Of a DNA stretch of 64,000 nucleotides, positions 1 to 7,947 are shown piece by piece (the stretch's first letter is position 1; each line of letters starts with the position of its first letter). A model generated the notes under the pieces. The model saw only the letters and a list, made by a program, of their open reading frames with translations, did not search any database and had not been told where the DNA came from. A program made the position numbers and the translations under genes. Source of the DNA: a bacterium (GTDB taxonomy: Bacteria; Joyebacterota; Joyebacteria; Joyebacterales; Joyebacteraceae); NCBI GenBank assembly GCA_025774935.1, contig JALGZK010000008.1, forward strand, positions 40,402 through 104,401, read 5' to 3'.

Positions 1-600
1 CGCGGGAAGCGCGTCGTTCCTCCCGGACAGCGCGGCGACCGCAGCGGGGCACACCTTGAGCGGCGACATCCCACGGCCGAGCATCTCGAGCGTCGCGGGA
101 AGCGCGCCCCCCGAGACCGCGTCCCGCCCCTCCGGTGACTCGAGGACCTCCTTCCGCCACTCGAGGCTGGCGAAATACTCGCGCAGATACCCCACGAGCG
201 GCTCGACGAAGGAGAAGGCGAACGAGCCGTCCCCGCGGAAGAGCCTCCCGTACTCGAGCATGAAGAGGATCAGCGAGCGGTCGGAGAGACAGCAGTCCGA
301 CGGCGAGGGCCGAGCGTCGCCGTCCATCTCGTCGTCCTGCGCGAGGAAGTGGGCCGCGCCGAACGCGTTCCCGAGTGCCATGGTCCTCGCGGCGTCGAGA
401 GCGCCCTCGAACGGAAGGGCCTCCGCGAGGAAGAACGGAAGCCTGAGAACGAAGTTGTCCCTCGTGATCCCGCGCTCGAACGCCGGCGCCCCGGCGGAAC
501 CGGAGAGCTCCGGCATGGCGGATCTGAAGCCGATCGCAACGCGGCGCAGTTCGGCGCGGTGGTCGATCGCCGACGAGATCGCTTCCGTGGTCGAGCGCAT
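1..600 (-). CDS. Partial protein with Asp-rich DDEMDGD motif; possible isoprenoid-synthase-fold enzyme (C-terminus missing)
   Basis: Reading leftward from the ATG at 600-598, 200 codons run open to the window edge, so the C-terminus is missing. Third codon positions are strongly GC, as in the neighbours. The product is helical-looking and soluble. Around residues 75-95 it has a stretch ending in AQDDEMDGD; an Asp-rich DDxxD motif in a helix is the Mg-diphosphate site of class I isoprenoid synthases, so a terpene- or prenyl-synthase-like fold is possible. Only this motif supports it; the second Asp-rich motif would lie outside the window. No clear ribosome site precedes the ATG, and an upstream non-ATG start is possible because the frame stays open. 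Real gene: fairly likely. Function: weak. Confidence 0.5.
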   Translation of the reverse strand, partial: MRSTTEAISSAIDHRAELRRVAIGFRSAMPELSGSAGAPAFERGITRDNFVLRLPFFLAEALPFEGALDAARTMALGNAFGAAHFLAQDDEMDGDARPSPSDCCLSDRSLILFMLEYGRLFRGDGSFAFSFVEPLVGYLREYFASLEWRKEVLESPEGRDAVSGGALPATLEMLGRGMSPLKVCPAAVAALSGRNDALPA

Positions 601-674
601 GGATGTCCCGAAGGGGATCGTGCCGGGGCGTTCAGCTGGTGGGGACTGGGAAGTGTCGTTTCTGGATGAGGACC

Positions 675-720
675 GGCCGGCAGGGCAGTTGCGGGAGAAT
701 CATCTGCGTTCCTGCCGGCC
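675..720. repeat. 10-bp perfect inverted repeat with inner stem
   Basis: GGCCGGCAGG (675-684) pairs with CCTGCCGGCC (711-720). Just inside, GCAG and CTGC can extend the stem past a small bulge. On the minus strand it would lie in the leader of the gene starting at 600. It has no T-run on either side, so it is not an ordinary intrinsic terminator. Confidence 0.45.
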
Positions 721-1468
721 GTTGTGGGCCAGCTCCATCCCCAGAAAGGTGAGAAGCAAGACGCTGACCAGAGTTGCTGCTTAGGATGGAGCCCGCGGAG
801 AACCGCGTTGTGGTGCTGCTTGTGTGCGCGCCTTTCGGTGGGCGCTGACCGTATTCGAATCCTCTGTCTATGTTGGTTACAGCTCCGGTGCTGATCGAGC
901 TGTGGAGTTCTCAGCCGAGCACGGGCGATGCGATACCGATGAGCAGGATCACGACCATTACCTTTATTCTCACTCTCGCCGCGCTCGGCATAACTGCTAC
1001 CTCTATGTCATCTCCCCTGTACTGCTCGAGGAGCCCTAGAGTCCGGAAGAGAGAAGCGAACCAAAGAGCGACCGGACTCGCCCCCCCTGCTTTGTTAACA
1101 CCCTGGCCGCCTCTCCCTTCCATATTTAGTTGTCAACTACACCCCCCTCTACCGCATAGGTCGTGCCAGAAACGGGTGAATGAGTCCTCAGCCACTCGAA
1201 AATCGCTCAGTTCTAACTGCCACACCTACAGCAGGTTACAGAGGTGGCCCGAGATTCACTCAGGTTCGTGACCGGGCCTCATGGCAAAGATTCGACGGTA
1301 ATTGAGGTGCCCATGTGGACAGCCACCGTAACTTGCTCATGTATAGGGAGTTGTGGAACCGTCGAGATTTTGACGCCTCGTCTGGTTTTGGACGCGCTGG
1401 AAGGCCTGACGAGGGGAGGGTCGGGGCGCCGCGGGGCTGCGCTGGAGGCGCCCCGCGGACACGAAAAC

Positions 1469-1488
1469 GCCCCGGTCAAGCCCGGGGC
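1469..1488 (-). terminator. Intrinsic terminator after the sigma-54 activator
   Basis: GCCCCGG (1469-1475) and CCGGGGC (1482-1488) form a perfect 7-bp stem with a 6-nt loop. Read on the minus strand it is followed by a short T-run (complement of 1464-1467), about 60 bp past the stop codon at 1548. Confidence 0.6.
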
Positions 1489-1547
1489 CGCGTGGTGGGA
1501 TCTGGTGTGAACTCGGCGCAGCCGGCGCCGGGCCGGGGTCTCCGCCC

Positions 1548-4500
1548 CTACCCGAGACCGTACTTCTTCATCTTCGCGTGGAGGCCGGTCCTCGAGAGAC
1601 CGAGGACGTCGGCCGCCGCCTGCTTGTTCCAGCCGGTCCGGGAGAGCGCTTCCAGGATGCGGCTCTTCTCGAGCGCCTCGACCTCGTTCTTGAGCGAGCG
1701 GCGGTGCGGCTCTTCGTCGCCCAGGGTGATCTCATAGCGGTTCCGGAGCTCCGGGCTGATCTTGTCGATCCCGATCATCTCCCCGTCGGCGGCCAGCGCG
1801 ACGCCGCGCCGCACTTCGTTCTCGAGCTCCCTCACGTTGTTCCCGCGCCAGTCGTACCGCTGGAAGATCTCGCGGACCTCGCGGCTGAACCCGGGGATGT
1901 GCTTCCCCTCGCGCTTCGCGTAGAGCTCGCGGAAGTGCTCCATGAGGACCGGGACGTCGTCCGGGCGGTCGCGGAGAGGCGGCACCTGGATCACGACCGC
2001 GCAGAGGCGGTAGAAGAGGTCGCGCCTGAACCGCCCGGCCTTGACCTCCTCCGCCAGGTCCTTGTTGCTCGCGGAGATGACGCGCGCGTCGCTCGTCCTC
2101 GTGACGCTCTCCCCCACCCGGCGGTACTCGCCGTTCTGGAGGAACCGGAGGAGCTTCACCTGGAGCTGCTGGCTCATCTCGCCGATCTCGTCGAGGAAGA
2201 GCGTTCCGCCGGCCGCGGCCTGCACGAGGCCCTCGCGGTCGCGGTCCGCGTCGGTGAACGCGCCCTTCACATGACCGAAGAGCTCGCTCTCCTGCAGGTT
2301 CGGAGGGATCGCACCCGCGTTCAGCGCGACGAACTTCCCCGTCCGGCTGCGGCCGTCGACGTGGACGGCGCGCGCGATGAGTTCCTTACCGGTCCCGGAC
2401 TCGCCGCGGATGACGATCGGGACGTGGCTGTCCTTTAGGCGGTCGATGCTCGAGAGGATGCGCAGCATCTCCGCGTCGCGGGTGATGAGGCCCGCGTGGT
2501 TCGGCGAGTCGCCGAGCTCCTGTGCGAGCTCCCCGTTCTCCCTCCACGCGACCGACTCGCCGACCCTGGAGAACGCGAGGCCGAGCATCCGCGACGCTGC
2601 GGCGACGAACTCGACGTCACTCTGCGTGAACGGCGCGGGCCGCTCGGACTTCATCCGGTCGGCGTAGAGCAGATAAGTCGTGCCGCGCGCACCGCTGATC
2701 TCGGCGGGAATGAGGGCCACGGCGCCGACGCCCGGCGCGAAGTAGGCGTCCGCGGAGCGCGGGTCGCTCACGATGAGCGGCCTCGTGTGTCCGCGGTTCC
2801 CGACGGTCGTGCGCACGAAGCGGGTGACCTCGGCCACCCCGCGTCCCGTGCGGTCGACCGACGTGGCGACGGCGGGACCGGTCTCCTCCGTGAGCGAGTA
2901 GAGGACCAGGCGGTTGGCCGGGACCGACGCCGCGATCTCGTTCGCGAACTCGTTCAGGTCCTCCGGCTTCGGCTCGGTCGTCTCGAGGAACCGGTACCCC
3001 TCGGCGATCGTGGAGTAGCGTCCCTGGCGCGAGACGCCGGCCTCCTCGAGCTCCGCGTCGAGCTCCTTCAGGATGGCGTCGATCTCGGCGAGGCCCTCGC
3101 TGTCGTGGCTCACCTCCATCTTGAGGCGCGCCCGGTCGAGCCACGTCCTCGCCCGGTCGAGCTGGCCGCCACGCTGGAGTGCCTTGCCGCGCTCGAGCTC
3201 GCAGCGAGCCACCCAGTCGCCGGCGCCGATCCTCGTGAAGATGGCCTCGGCGGCGGAGAACCGCGCCTCGATCCTGTCCACGGGGAGGTCGCCCGGAGGC
3301 GACGAGTCGCGCATGCCGACGGCGTCGGCGAACGCGGTCTTGGCGGTCTGGAACGACTCGCCGGTCCTGCGAAGCATGTCCTCGGCGCGGTTCACGAGGA
3401 CCTCGGCGGCGGTCCGCTCGCCCTTGGCGTAGCAGATGCTCGCGAGGACCCTCAGGAACGCCCCCTCCTCGAGCCTGTCGCCCAGCTCGCGGGAGAGCTT
3501 CACGCCGTCCGAGCAGTCGCGCTCGGCGTCCTCGATCCTGCCGAGCGTGAGGAGCGCCTCGGCGCGCCTCCGGAGGACCTCCCCGACGACGTCGCCGTTC
3601 GAGGCGAGGCGGTACGCGCAGCCGAGCGCCCTGTCCAGCGTCGCGAGAGCCTGCTCGTACTCGCCCTGGTCCATCTCCAGCTCGCCGATGTACTCGAGCG
3701 CGAGCGCCTCAGCCCTGAGATACCCCTTCTCCCTCGCCACGCGGAGCGCGTTCTCGAAGAGCTCGCGCGCCCGGCCCGTTTCGCGGCGTACGCGGTACAC
3801 GTTCCCGAGCGCGGTCTTCGCGGCGACGAGTCCTCGGACGGCGCCGATCCGCGAGTACGTCTCCTTGGCCTCGGTGAGCATCTCCTCCGCTTCCGCCCAT
3901 CGAGACAGGCGGTAGAGCGTGATGCCCACGTTCGTCAGGCGATCGGCGATCGCCATCGAACGCCCCTGCTTCCGGTCGAGCTCGAGCGCGCTCTCGAGGT
4001 ACTCGAGGGCGCCGTTCAGGTCGCCGGTACGCTTGGCGAGAATGCCGAGGTTGTTGTAGGCCGCAGCGAGGCCTGACTCGCTCGCGAGCCTCTTCTGGGA
4101 GACGAGATAGTCGGTGAAGTAGTCCCTGGCGGCCTCGGTGTTCCCGATCTCGGCGTTCGCGATGCCGAGCATCTTGCCTGCCTCAGCCAGAAGATGGCTG
4201 TCGGGACTGGTCCTGAGTGCGTCGTACGCCTTCTGAGCCGCGCGCAGCGCTTCTTCGTAGCGCCCGCTCTCGATCTCGATCCTCGCGAGGACGACGTTCG
4301 CCTCGGCCCACGACGTCGCTTCCTCGTCCTCGAGCTCCAGATCGTCGAGCTTCGCGCAGTGTGCTCTCGCCTTGACGTAGTTGCCGAGCCCCAGGTGGCA
4401 CTTCGCGATCCGGACGCAGAGCCCCGCTACCTCGTCGTCGGAGAGCGTGGAACCCAGCTCTTCGCCGGCGGCGCGGCTGAAGTACCCGAGCGCGTCCGTG

Positions 4501-4640
4501 TAGCTGTCGGACTCGAGATAGACGTCGCCGAGTCGGATCGCGGTCAGCGCGGCTTCCCGCGCGCTCCGCGACTCCATTGCTCGGCGAAACGCCTCGAGCA
4601 TCTCGCGTTCGGGCTTATCGTCCGGTCGTCGTTCAGCCAC
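1548..4640 (-). CDS. Sigma-54-dependent transcriptional activator with TPR and GAF-like sensor regions
   Basis: 1030 residues. The first ~480 are helical TPR-type repeats (motifs such as YNNLGILAKRTGDLNGALEYL), followed by a GAF-like region at about 550-705. The AAA+ domain has Walker A GESGTGKE with Lys near 752, the sigma-54 contact loop as GAFTDA rather than GAFTGA, and Walker B GGTLFLDEIGE. The C-terminus is a Fis-type helix-turn-helix (WNKQAAADVLGLSRTGLHAK). It should drive open-complex formation by sigma-54 polymerase, with TPR and GAF sensing protein or small-molecule signals instead of a phospho-receiver. I found no -24/-12 promoter nearby, so its targets are unknown. It is transcribed alone, with a terminator at 1469-1488. 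Confidence 0.93.
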   Translation of the reverse strand: MAERRPDDKPEREMLEAFRRAMESRSAREAALTAIRLGDVYLESDSYTDALGYFSRAAGEELGSTLSDDEVAGLCVRIAKCHLGLGNYVKARAHCAKLDDLELEDEEATSWAEANVVLARIEIESGRYEEALRAAQKAYDALRTSPDSHLLAEAGKMLGIANAEIGNTEAARDYFTDYLVSQKRLASESGLAAAYNNLGILAKRTGDLNGALEYLESALELDRKQGRSMAIADRLTNVGITLYRLSRWAEAEEMLTEAKETYSRIGAVRGLVAAKTALGNVYRVRRETGRARELFENALRVAREKGYLRAEALALEYIGELEMDQGEYEQALATLDRALGCAYRLASNGDVVGEVLRRRAEALLTLGRIEDAERDCSDGVKLSRELGDRLEEGAFLRVLASICYAKGERTAAEVLVNRAEDMLRRTGESFQTAKTAFADAVGMRDSSPPGDLPVDRIEARFSAAEAIFTRIGAGDWVARCELERGKALQRGGQLDRARTWLDRARLKMEVSHDSEGLAEIDAILKELDAELEEAGVSRQGRYSTIAEGYRFLETTEPKPEDLNEFANEIAASVPANRLVLYSLTEETGPAVATSVDRTGRGVAEVTRFVRTTVGNRGHTRPLIVSDPRSADAYFAPGVGAVALIPAEISGARGTTYLLYADRMKSERPAPFTQSDVEFVAAASRMLGLAFSRVGESVAWRENGELAQELGDSPNHAGLITRDAEMLRILSSIDRLKDSHVPIVIRGESGTGKELIARAVHVDGRSRTGKFVALNAGAIPPNLQESELFGHVKGAFTDADRDREGLVQAAAGGTLFLDEIGEMSQQLQVKLLRFLQNGEYRRVGESVTRTSDARVISASNKDLAEEVKAGRFRRDLFYRLCAVVIQVPPLRDRPDDVPVLMEHFRELYAKREGKHIPGFSREVREIFQRYDWRGNNVRELENEVRRGVALAADGEMIGIDKISPELRNRYEITLGDEEPHRRSLKNEVEALEKSRILEALSRTGWNKQAAADVLGLSRTGLHAKMKKYGLG

Positions 4641-4700
4641 TTGTCGGCCTCGCGTAGCAGGGATGAAACGCTTCGGCTCCCGACGCCCCTGCGCCGGCTG

Positions 4701-5054
4701 CTAGTACAGAGTGGCGAGAATGTACTTCAGGTGCGTGAACGCGAAGCGGAGCTGCGCGTACATCGACGCGAGCCTCAGCTTCCGTCCCGTGACGTTCCCG
4801 TCTCCTTCGCCCTCGCCGTCTTCCTCGGGAGGCTCAGGGACGTCGCCTTCGTCCTCGTCGCCCCCAGGGTTGTTGTGGCCCCAGCGATCGTCGTCGCCTT
4901 CGTCACCGTCGTCCCTGAGCGCGACCTGGCCGCATGCGCCAGAGCCGTTCCAGGAATTCCGGTATGCGCTCCTCGCCGAACTCGTCGTTGCCGTCAGCAA
5001 GACCAAGCCCAGCACGAGGACCACAAGCAGAGCAAGGGTGCGCCTCTTCATCAT
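4701..5054 (-). CDS. Small secreted protein with acidic, low-complexity middle
   Basis: 117 residues from the ATG at 5054, chosen because AGGAGG (complement of 5062-5067) sits 7 nt upstream. An N-terminal signal peptide (MMKRRTLALLVVLVLGLVLL) is followed by a short region with one Cys, an Asp/Glu/Gly-rich stretch at about residues 45-85, and a more ordinary C-terminal segment (SMYAQLRFAFTHLKYI). I recognise no family. The acidic run could bind divalent cations, but nothing proves it. The gene has its own promoter and a structured leader of about 150 nt, which suggests control at the RNA level. Confidence 0.7.
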   Translation of the reverse strand: MMKRRTLALLVVLVLGLVLLTATTSSARSAYRNSWNGSGACGQVALRDDGDEGDDDRWGHNNPGGDEDEGDVPEPPEEDGEGEGDGNVTGRKLRLASMYAQLRFAFTHLKYILATLY

Positions 5055-5069
5055 CGGGGTCCCTCCTTG

Positions 5070-5201
5070 TGGCCTGCCCTCTCGGGTCATCCTCCACGAT
5101 TCGAATCTGTGCCGCCGGGAGTTCGCGTCATAGATACTCGCCCGGCGGCGAGTGACGCTGGTACTAGGGGGGTATCCGGTGGGAAGGCCGGGGAGCCTTC
5201 C
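5070..5201 (-). ncRNA. Structured 5' leader with mutually exclusive stems (candidate cis-regulatory RNA)
   Basis: Between the promoter and the ribosome site of the small secreted gene the transcript can form a first hairpin (5182-5188 with 5195-5201, 7 bp). A second, bulged hairpin pairs 5125-5129 with 5154-5158 outside and 5136-5142 with 5147-5153 inside. The 9 nt at 5111-5119 (GCCGCCGGG) are also perfectly complementary to 5141-5149, which are used by the second hairpin, so the two pairings exclude each other. That is typical of a switching leader, but it matches no riboswitch class I know. Confidence 0.4.
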
Positions 5202-5207
5202 AACGTC

Positions 5208-5236
5208 ATTCTACCATTCAGGGGCAAATCCGTCAA
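5208..5236 (-). promoter_or_regulatory. Sigma-70-type promoter for the small secreted gene
   Basis: On the minus strand TTGACG (complement of 5231-5236) and TAGAAT (complement of 5208-5213) are separated by exactly 17 bp. Transcription would start near 5201, leaving a leader of about 150 nt. Confidence 0.65.
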
Positions 5237-5277
5237 TATCCAACCCCGGGCGACTGAACTGCATAAATGATGCCCGG

Positions 5278-6054
5278 TCACGAACTGCCCTCCCCCATAG
5301 TACCCTTGACAAACCGCGTCATCGATTCCAGACACCGCTCGAAGATCGCGGCGCCCTTCGCGGCCGTGGCCGCCCCCGGATGCCCCTCTGCGCCGGTCCA
5401 GCCGTCTGCCGGCGGTCCCGTCCCCACACCCTCCGGATAGGCCCTGAACCGCTCTTCCTGCTCTTCCGCACCGCTCTCCGGAATCCGCTCCTTCCTCACT
5501 CGTTCGGGGAACAGATGCAGAGCGAGGGACGTTTCGACCTCGCCCGCGTGCTCTACCCCTGTCTGATGAGTGAGAAGGTCCCCCGTTTCCACCCAATATG
5601 GGAAGACGACGAAGACCTCGCAAACATTCGCTTCGAGGAGCGGGAGGGCGGCCTGCTTGATGGCCTCGTGGTGGGCGAACCCGTAGCCGTCTGTGGCGCA
5701 CCCGTGTGCGGTCACGAGGAAGAACCGGCGGAACCCGTATCTCGACCAGTCGGCCAGTAGGGACCCTAGCCCCTCGCGCAGCCCGTCGAAGGAGAACCCG
5801 GCCGTGCCTGGAACGAACCGGTCGCACGGGAGGTTCACGCCGTACTCGAGGGTCGGGGCGAGCGGGATGCCGGTCTCCCTCGCGATTCCCGCTGCGAAGG
5901 CCTCGGCGATGAGCGTGTCCGTTGAGAGTGGAAGATGGGGGCCGTGCTGCTCGCAGGTCCCGATCGGCAAGATGAGGGCGTCCGAACCCTCGAGCCAGGT
6001 CCGGACCTCCTGCCACGTCATGTCGGCGAGCTTCCTCGTCCGGTCGGGCACCAC
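5278..6054 (-). CDS. Creatininase-family amidohydrolase
   Basis: 258 residues from a GTG at 6054; a second GTG at 6051 sits better behind the GGGGGAG ribosome site. The fold is recognised by GTCEQHGPHLPLSTDT near the N-terminus, whose Glu, His and Asp bind the two metals, and by HAGEVETS in the second half. The usual asparagine-containing NGHGGN stretch reads VTAHGCATDG here, so the active site is not that of a standard creatininase. The family includes creatinine amidohydrolase, mycofactocin MftE and pyrimidine- or flavin-pathway amidases. No mycofactocin or creatine genes are present, so the substrate is unknown. It follows the ArsR gene by 20 bp and is probably co-transcribed. Confidence 0.85.
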   Translation of the reverse strand: MVPDRTRKLADMTWQEVRTWLEGSDALILPIGTCEQHGPHLPLSTDTLIAEAFAAGIARETGIPLAPTLEYGVNLPCDRFVPGTAGFSFDGLREGLGSLLADWSRYGFRRFFLVTAHGCATDGYGFAHHEAIKQAALPLLEANVCEVFVVFPYWVETGDLLTHQTGVEHAGEVETSLALHLFPERVRKERIPESGAEEQEERFRAYPEGVGTGPPADGWTGAEGHPGAATAAKGAAIFERCLESMTRFVKGTMGEGSS

Positions 6055-6074
6055 TCCCCCTAAGTCGCGTCCCG

Positions 6075-6539
6075 TCAGAGCAGGAAGTCGTCCATGTCAT
6101 CGTCGGCCGGCGGCCGCTCGACGACCGGGCGCTCCTCTTCTTCTGACCCGCGAGGAGCGCGTGGGGTTGGTTTCCGCGAGGAAGGTGCGGGTGGCCCGGA
6201 GGCGGTCCCCGGGCGCCGCGAGGCTCCGGATGCCCTCGGCGGCATCTCCCGGGGCGTCACCACGAGCCCCGTCCAACGCGCGGTCAGGTCGAGGAGCTCC
6301 CGGACCGACGGGTCTTCCGTCTCCCAGTTCGCCTGGTAGTAGACCCAGCGGCCCTCCCTCTCCTCGACGGCGAGCCCGGCCTCGCGGAGCCTCCTCAGAT
6401 GGTAGGAGACCTGCGGCTGCGAGAGCCCCAGCTGGGAGACGATCTCGGTGACGTTGCGCCGCCCGCCGAGAAGCACGACGAAGACCTGGAGGCGAGTCGG
6501 ATCTCCGAGTTCGCGGAAGGCCTCGATCGCCTGCGTCAT
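6075..6539 (-). CDS. ArsR-type winged-helix transcriptional regulator with a charged tail
   Basis: 154 residues from the ATG at 6539, which gives the usual ArsR N-terminus; a longer open frame upstream is not protein-like. Residues 1-75 contain the winged helix, with ELGDPTRLQVFVVLLGG and the recognition helix LSQPQVSYHLRRLREAGL, then the wing EREGRWVYYQ. No Cys pair of a metal-sensing ArsR is present, so a metal signal is unlikely. The last ~60 residues are a Pro/Arg/Glu-rich, probably disordered tail. It probably controls itself and the creatininase gene behind it through the palindrome at 6661-6670. Confidence 0.85.
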   Translation of the reverse strand: MTQAIEAFRELGDPTRLQVFVVLLGGRRNVTEIVSQLGLSQPQVSYHLRRLREAGLAVEEREGRWVYYQANWETEDPSVRELLDLTARWTGLVVTPREMPPRASGASRRPGTASGPPAPSSRKPTPRAPRGSEEEERPVVERPPADDDMDDFLL

Positions 6540-6660
6540 GGTAGCGGTCCCGTCACGCGCGGCTCCCGGAGGTTCGATGGAGGGCCATTCTCCGAAGTTC
6601 GTTCGGTGGAGGGCCGTCCGAAAGAAGGTCCTTCGAACCACGACCCCTCACCCACCGACA

Positions 6661-6689
6661 GTGCTAGCACCGCGCCCTCCCGCAGTCAA
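6661..6689 (-). promoter_or_regulatory. arsR promoter overlapping a 10-bp palindrome (candidate operator)
   Basis: On the minus strand TTGACT (complement of 6684-6689) lies 17 bp from TAGCAC (complement of 6661-6666). The -10 hexamer is part of the perfect palindrome GTGCTAGCAC at 6661-6670, a good position for a repressor dimer that blocks polymerase. The -10 match is weak. Confidence 0.45.
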
Positions 6690-6784
6690 GCCCGGAGGCT
6701 CGCGGAACGCGTCTTCCTCCGAGCGGTCCGACCGGCTACAATGGAACCGGACGCTCCGACGTCGTTCAGGATGGGAGAGCACGC

Positions 6785-7855
6785 GTGACGAAGCCTGCGA
6801 AGGACGCGCGACGCGACGGGCCGATCGATCTGCGGGGACTCACCCTCGACGAGATCGAAAAGGTCCTCGCGAAGCTCGGCGAGCCGAGGTACCGCGCCGA
6901 CCAGGTGGCGGCGTGGGTCTTCCAGCGTGGCGTTCGGACGTTCGACGAGATGACCGACCTCCCGCTGACGCTCAGGGAGAAGCTCGCAGGGGACTTCAAG
7001 CTCGCCGGAGCGGAGGTCGTGCGCCGGGAGTCGTCCGCGATCGACGGCACCGAGAAGTTCCTGCTCGAGTACGGCGACGGCTCGGCCGTCGAGGCCGTCA
7101 TCCTCAGGGACTCGGGCCGGACGACCGGGTGCATCTCGACCCAGATCGGGTGCCGATTCGGATGCAGCTTCTGCGCGACGGGCGCGATGGGGTTCGTCAG
7201 GAACCTGACCGCCGGAGAGATCGTCGAGCAGATCCTCGCCCTGCGGCGCAGCGTCGACCCCGAACGCGTGTCGAACCTCGTGTTCATGGGCATGGGCGAG
7301 CCGCTCGACAACTACGACGAGACCCTGAAGGCGATCCGGATCGCCAACGCGCCGTGGGGGCTCGGGATCGGCGCGCGGAAGATGACCGTCTCGACGGCGG
7401 GGATCGTCCCCGGCATCCGCAGGCTGGCCCAGGAGGACCTCCAGCTCAACCTCGCGGTCTCCCTCAACTCCCCGAAGCAGCGCCTCCGCTCCCAGATCAT
7501 GCCGATCGCCGAACGGTACTCCCTGAACGAGCTCATGGACGCCCTCGGCGACTACGCGCGCACCACGGGACGGCACGTAACCCTCGAATACCTGCTCCTC
7601 AAGGACATCAACGATTCCCCCGAAATGGCCGGGATGCTGGCGGACCTTGCCCGCAAACTGCCTTGCAAGGTCAACCTCATCTGCTATAATGAGACTGAGA
7701 AGTCAGCGTACGCACCCCCCTCTGATAAGACAGTTGAGCGGTTCCTCGCGCTCCTGAGGACTCGTTGCCCGACGGTGGTGAGGAGAGTCAGCCGCGGCAG
7801 CGACATCGCCGCCGGCTGCGGCCAGTTGGCCGTGCCGAAGAAGAGGTCGCGGTAG
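6785..7855 (+). CDS. rlmN: Dual-specificity RNA methyltransferase RlmN (23S rRNA A2503 / tRNA A37 C2-methylation)
   Basis: 356 residues from a GTG behind a GGGAG ribosome site. This radical SAM enzyme makes 2-methyladenosine at 23S rRNA A2503 and tRNA A37. The cluster motif CRFGCSFC gives Cys123, Cys127 and Cys130. The second catalytic pair is also present: Cys116 in TGCISTQ and the methyl-carrying Cys near 345 in AAGCGQL. The conserved NLVFMGMGEPLDNYD is present. Length is normal for the family. It diverges from arsR; a TACAAT at 6737-6742 may be its -10, without a convincing -35. Confidence 0.96.
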   Translation: MTKPAKDARRDGPIDLRGLTLDEIEKVLAKLGEPRYRADQVAAWVFQRGVRTFDEMTDLPLTLREKLAGDFKLAGAEVVRRESSAIDGTEKFLLEYGDGSAVEAVILRDSGRTTGCISTQIGCRFGCSFCATGAMGFVRNLTAGEIVEQILALRRSVDPERVSNLVFMGMGEPLDNYDETLKAIRIANAPWGLGIGARKMTVSTAGIVPGIRRLAQEDLQLNLAVSLNSPKQRLRSQIMPIAERYSLNELMDALGDYARTTGRHVTLEYLLLKDINDSPEMAGMLADLARKLPCKVNLICYNETEKSAYAPPSDKTVERFLALLRTRCPTVVRRVSRGSDIAAGCGQLAVPKKRSR

Positions 7856-7947
7856 GCGACCGTGAGGCGCGGAAGGCCGCGGGATCCGGCAGCGATCGAG
7901 AGCGACCGCGCGGGGGATGCTCAGTCCATCGATTGGCAGCAGGGGTT

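Larger units (their letters stand above)
601..1547. other. About 950 bp without a supported gene
   Basis: This stretch is less GC-rich than its surroundings and has short open frames without coding character. A 10-bp inverted repeat lies at 675-720 and a terminator for the sigma-54 activator at 1469-1488. A plus-strand frame from the ATG at 939 begins with a signal-peptide-like run (MSRITTITFILTLAALG) but turns into low-complexity, non-protein-like sequence, so it is at best a remnant. I see no tRNA, repeat array or transposase. Confidence 0.5.

Noticed and set aside
870-1271. Small plus-strand gene with a signal-peptide-like start at 939
   Set aside because: Only the first ~25 residues look like a signal peptide; the rest is low-complexity and lacks a ribosome site.
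2496-4076. A 526-codon plus-strand open frame
   Set aside because: Antisense to the TPR part of the sigma-54 activator; repetitive Arg/Leu/Glu composition mirrors the TPR codons.
7680-7690. TATAAT inside rlmN as a promoter
   Set aside because: It lies in coding sequence without a -35 box, and the next gene starts 260 bp away.
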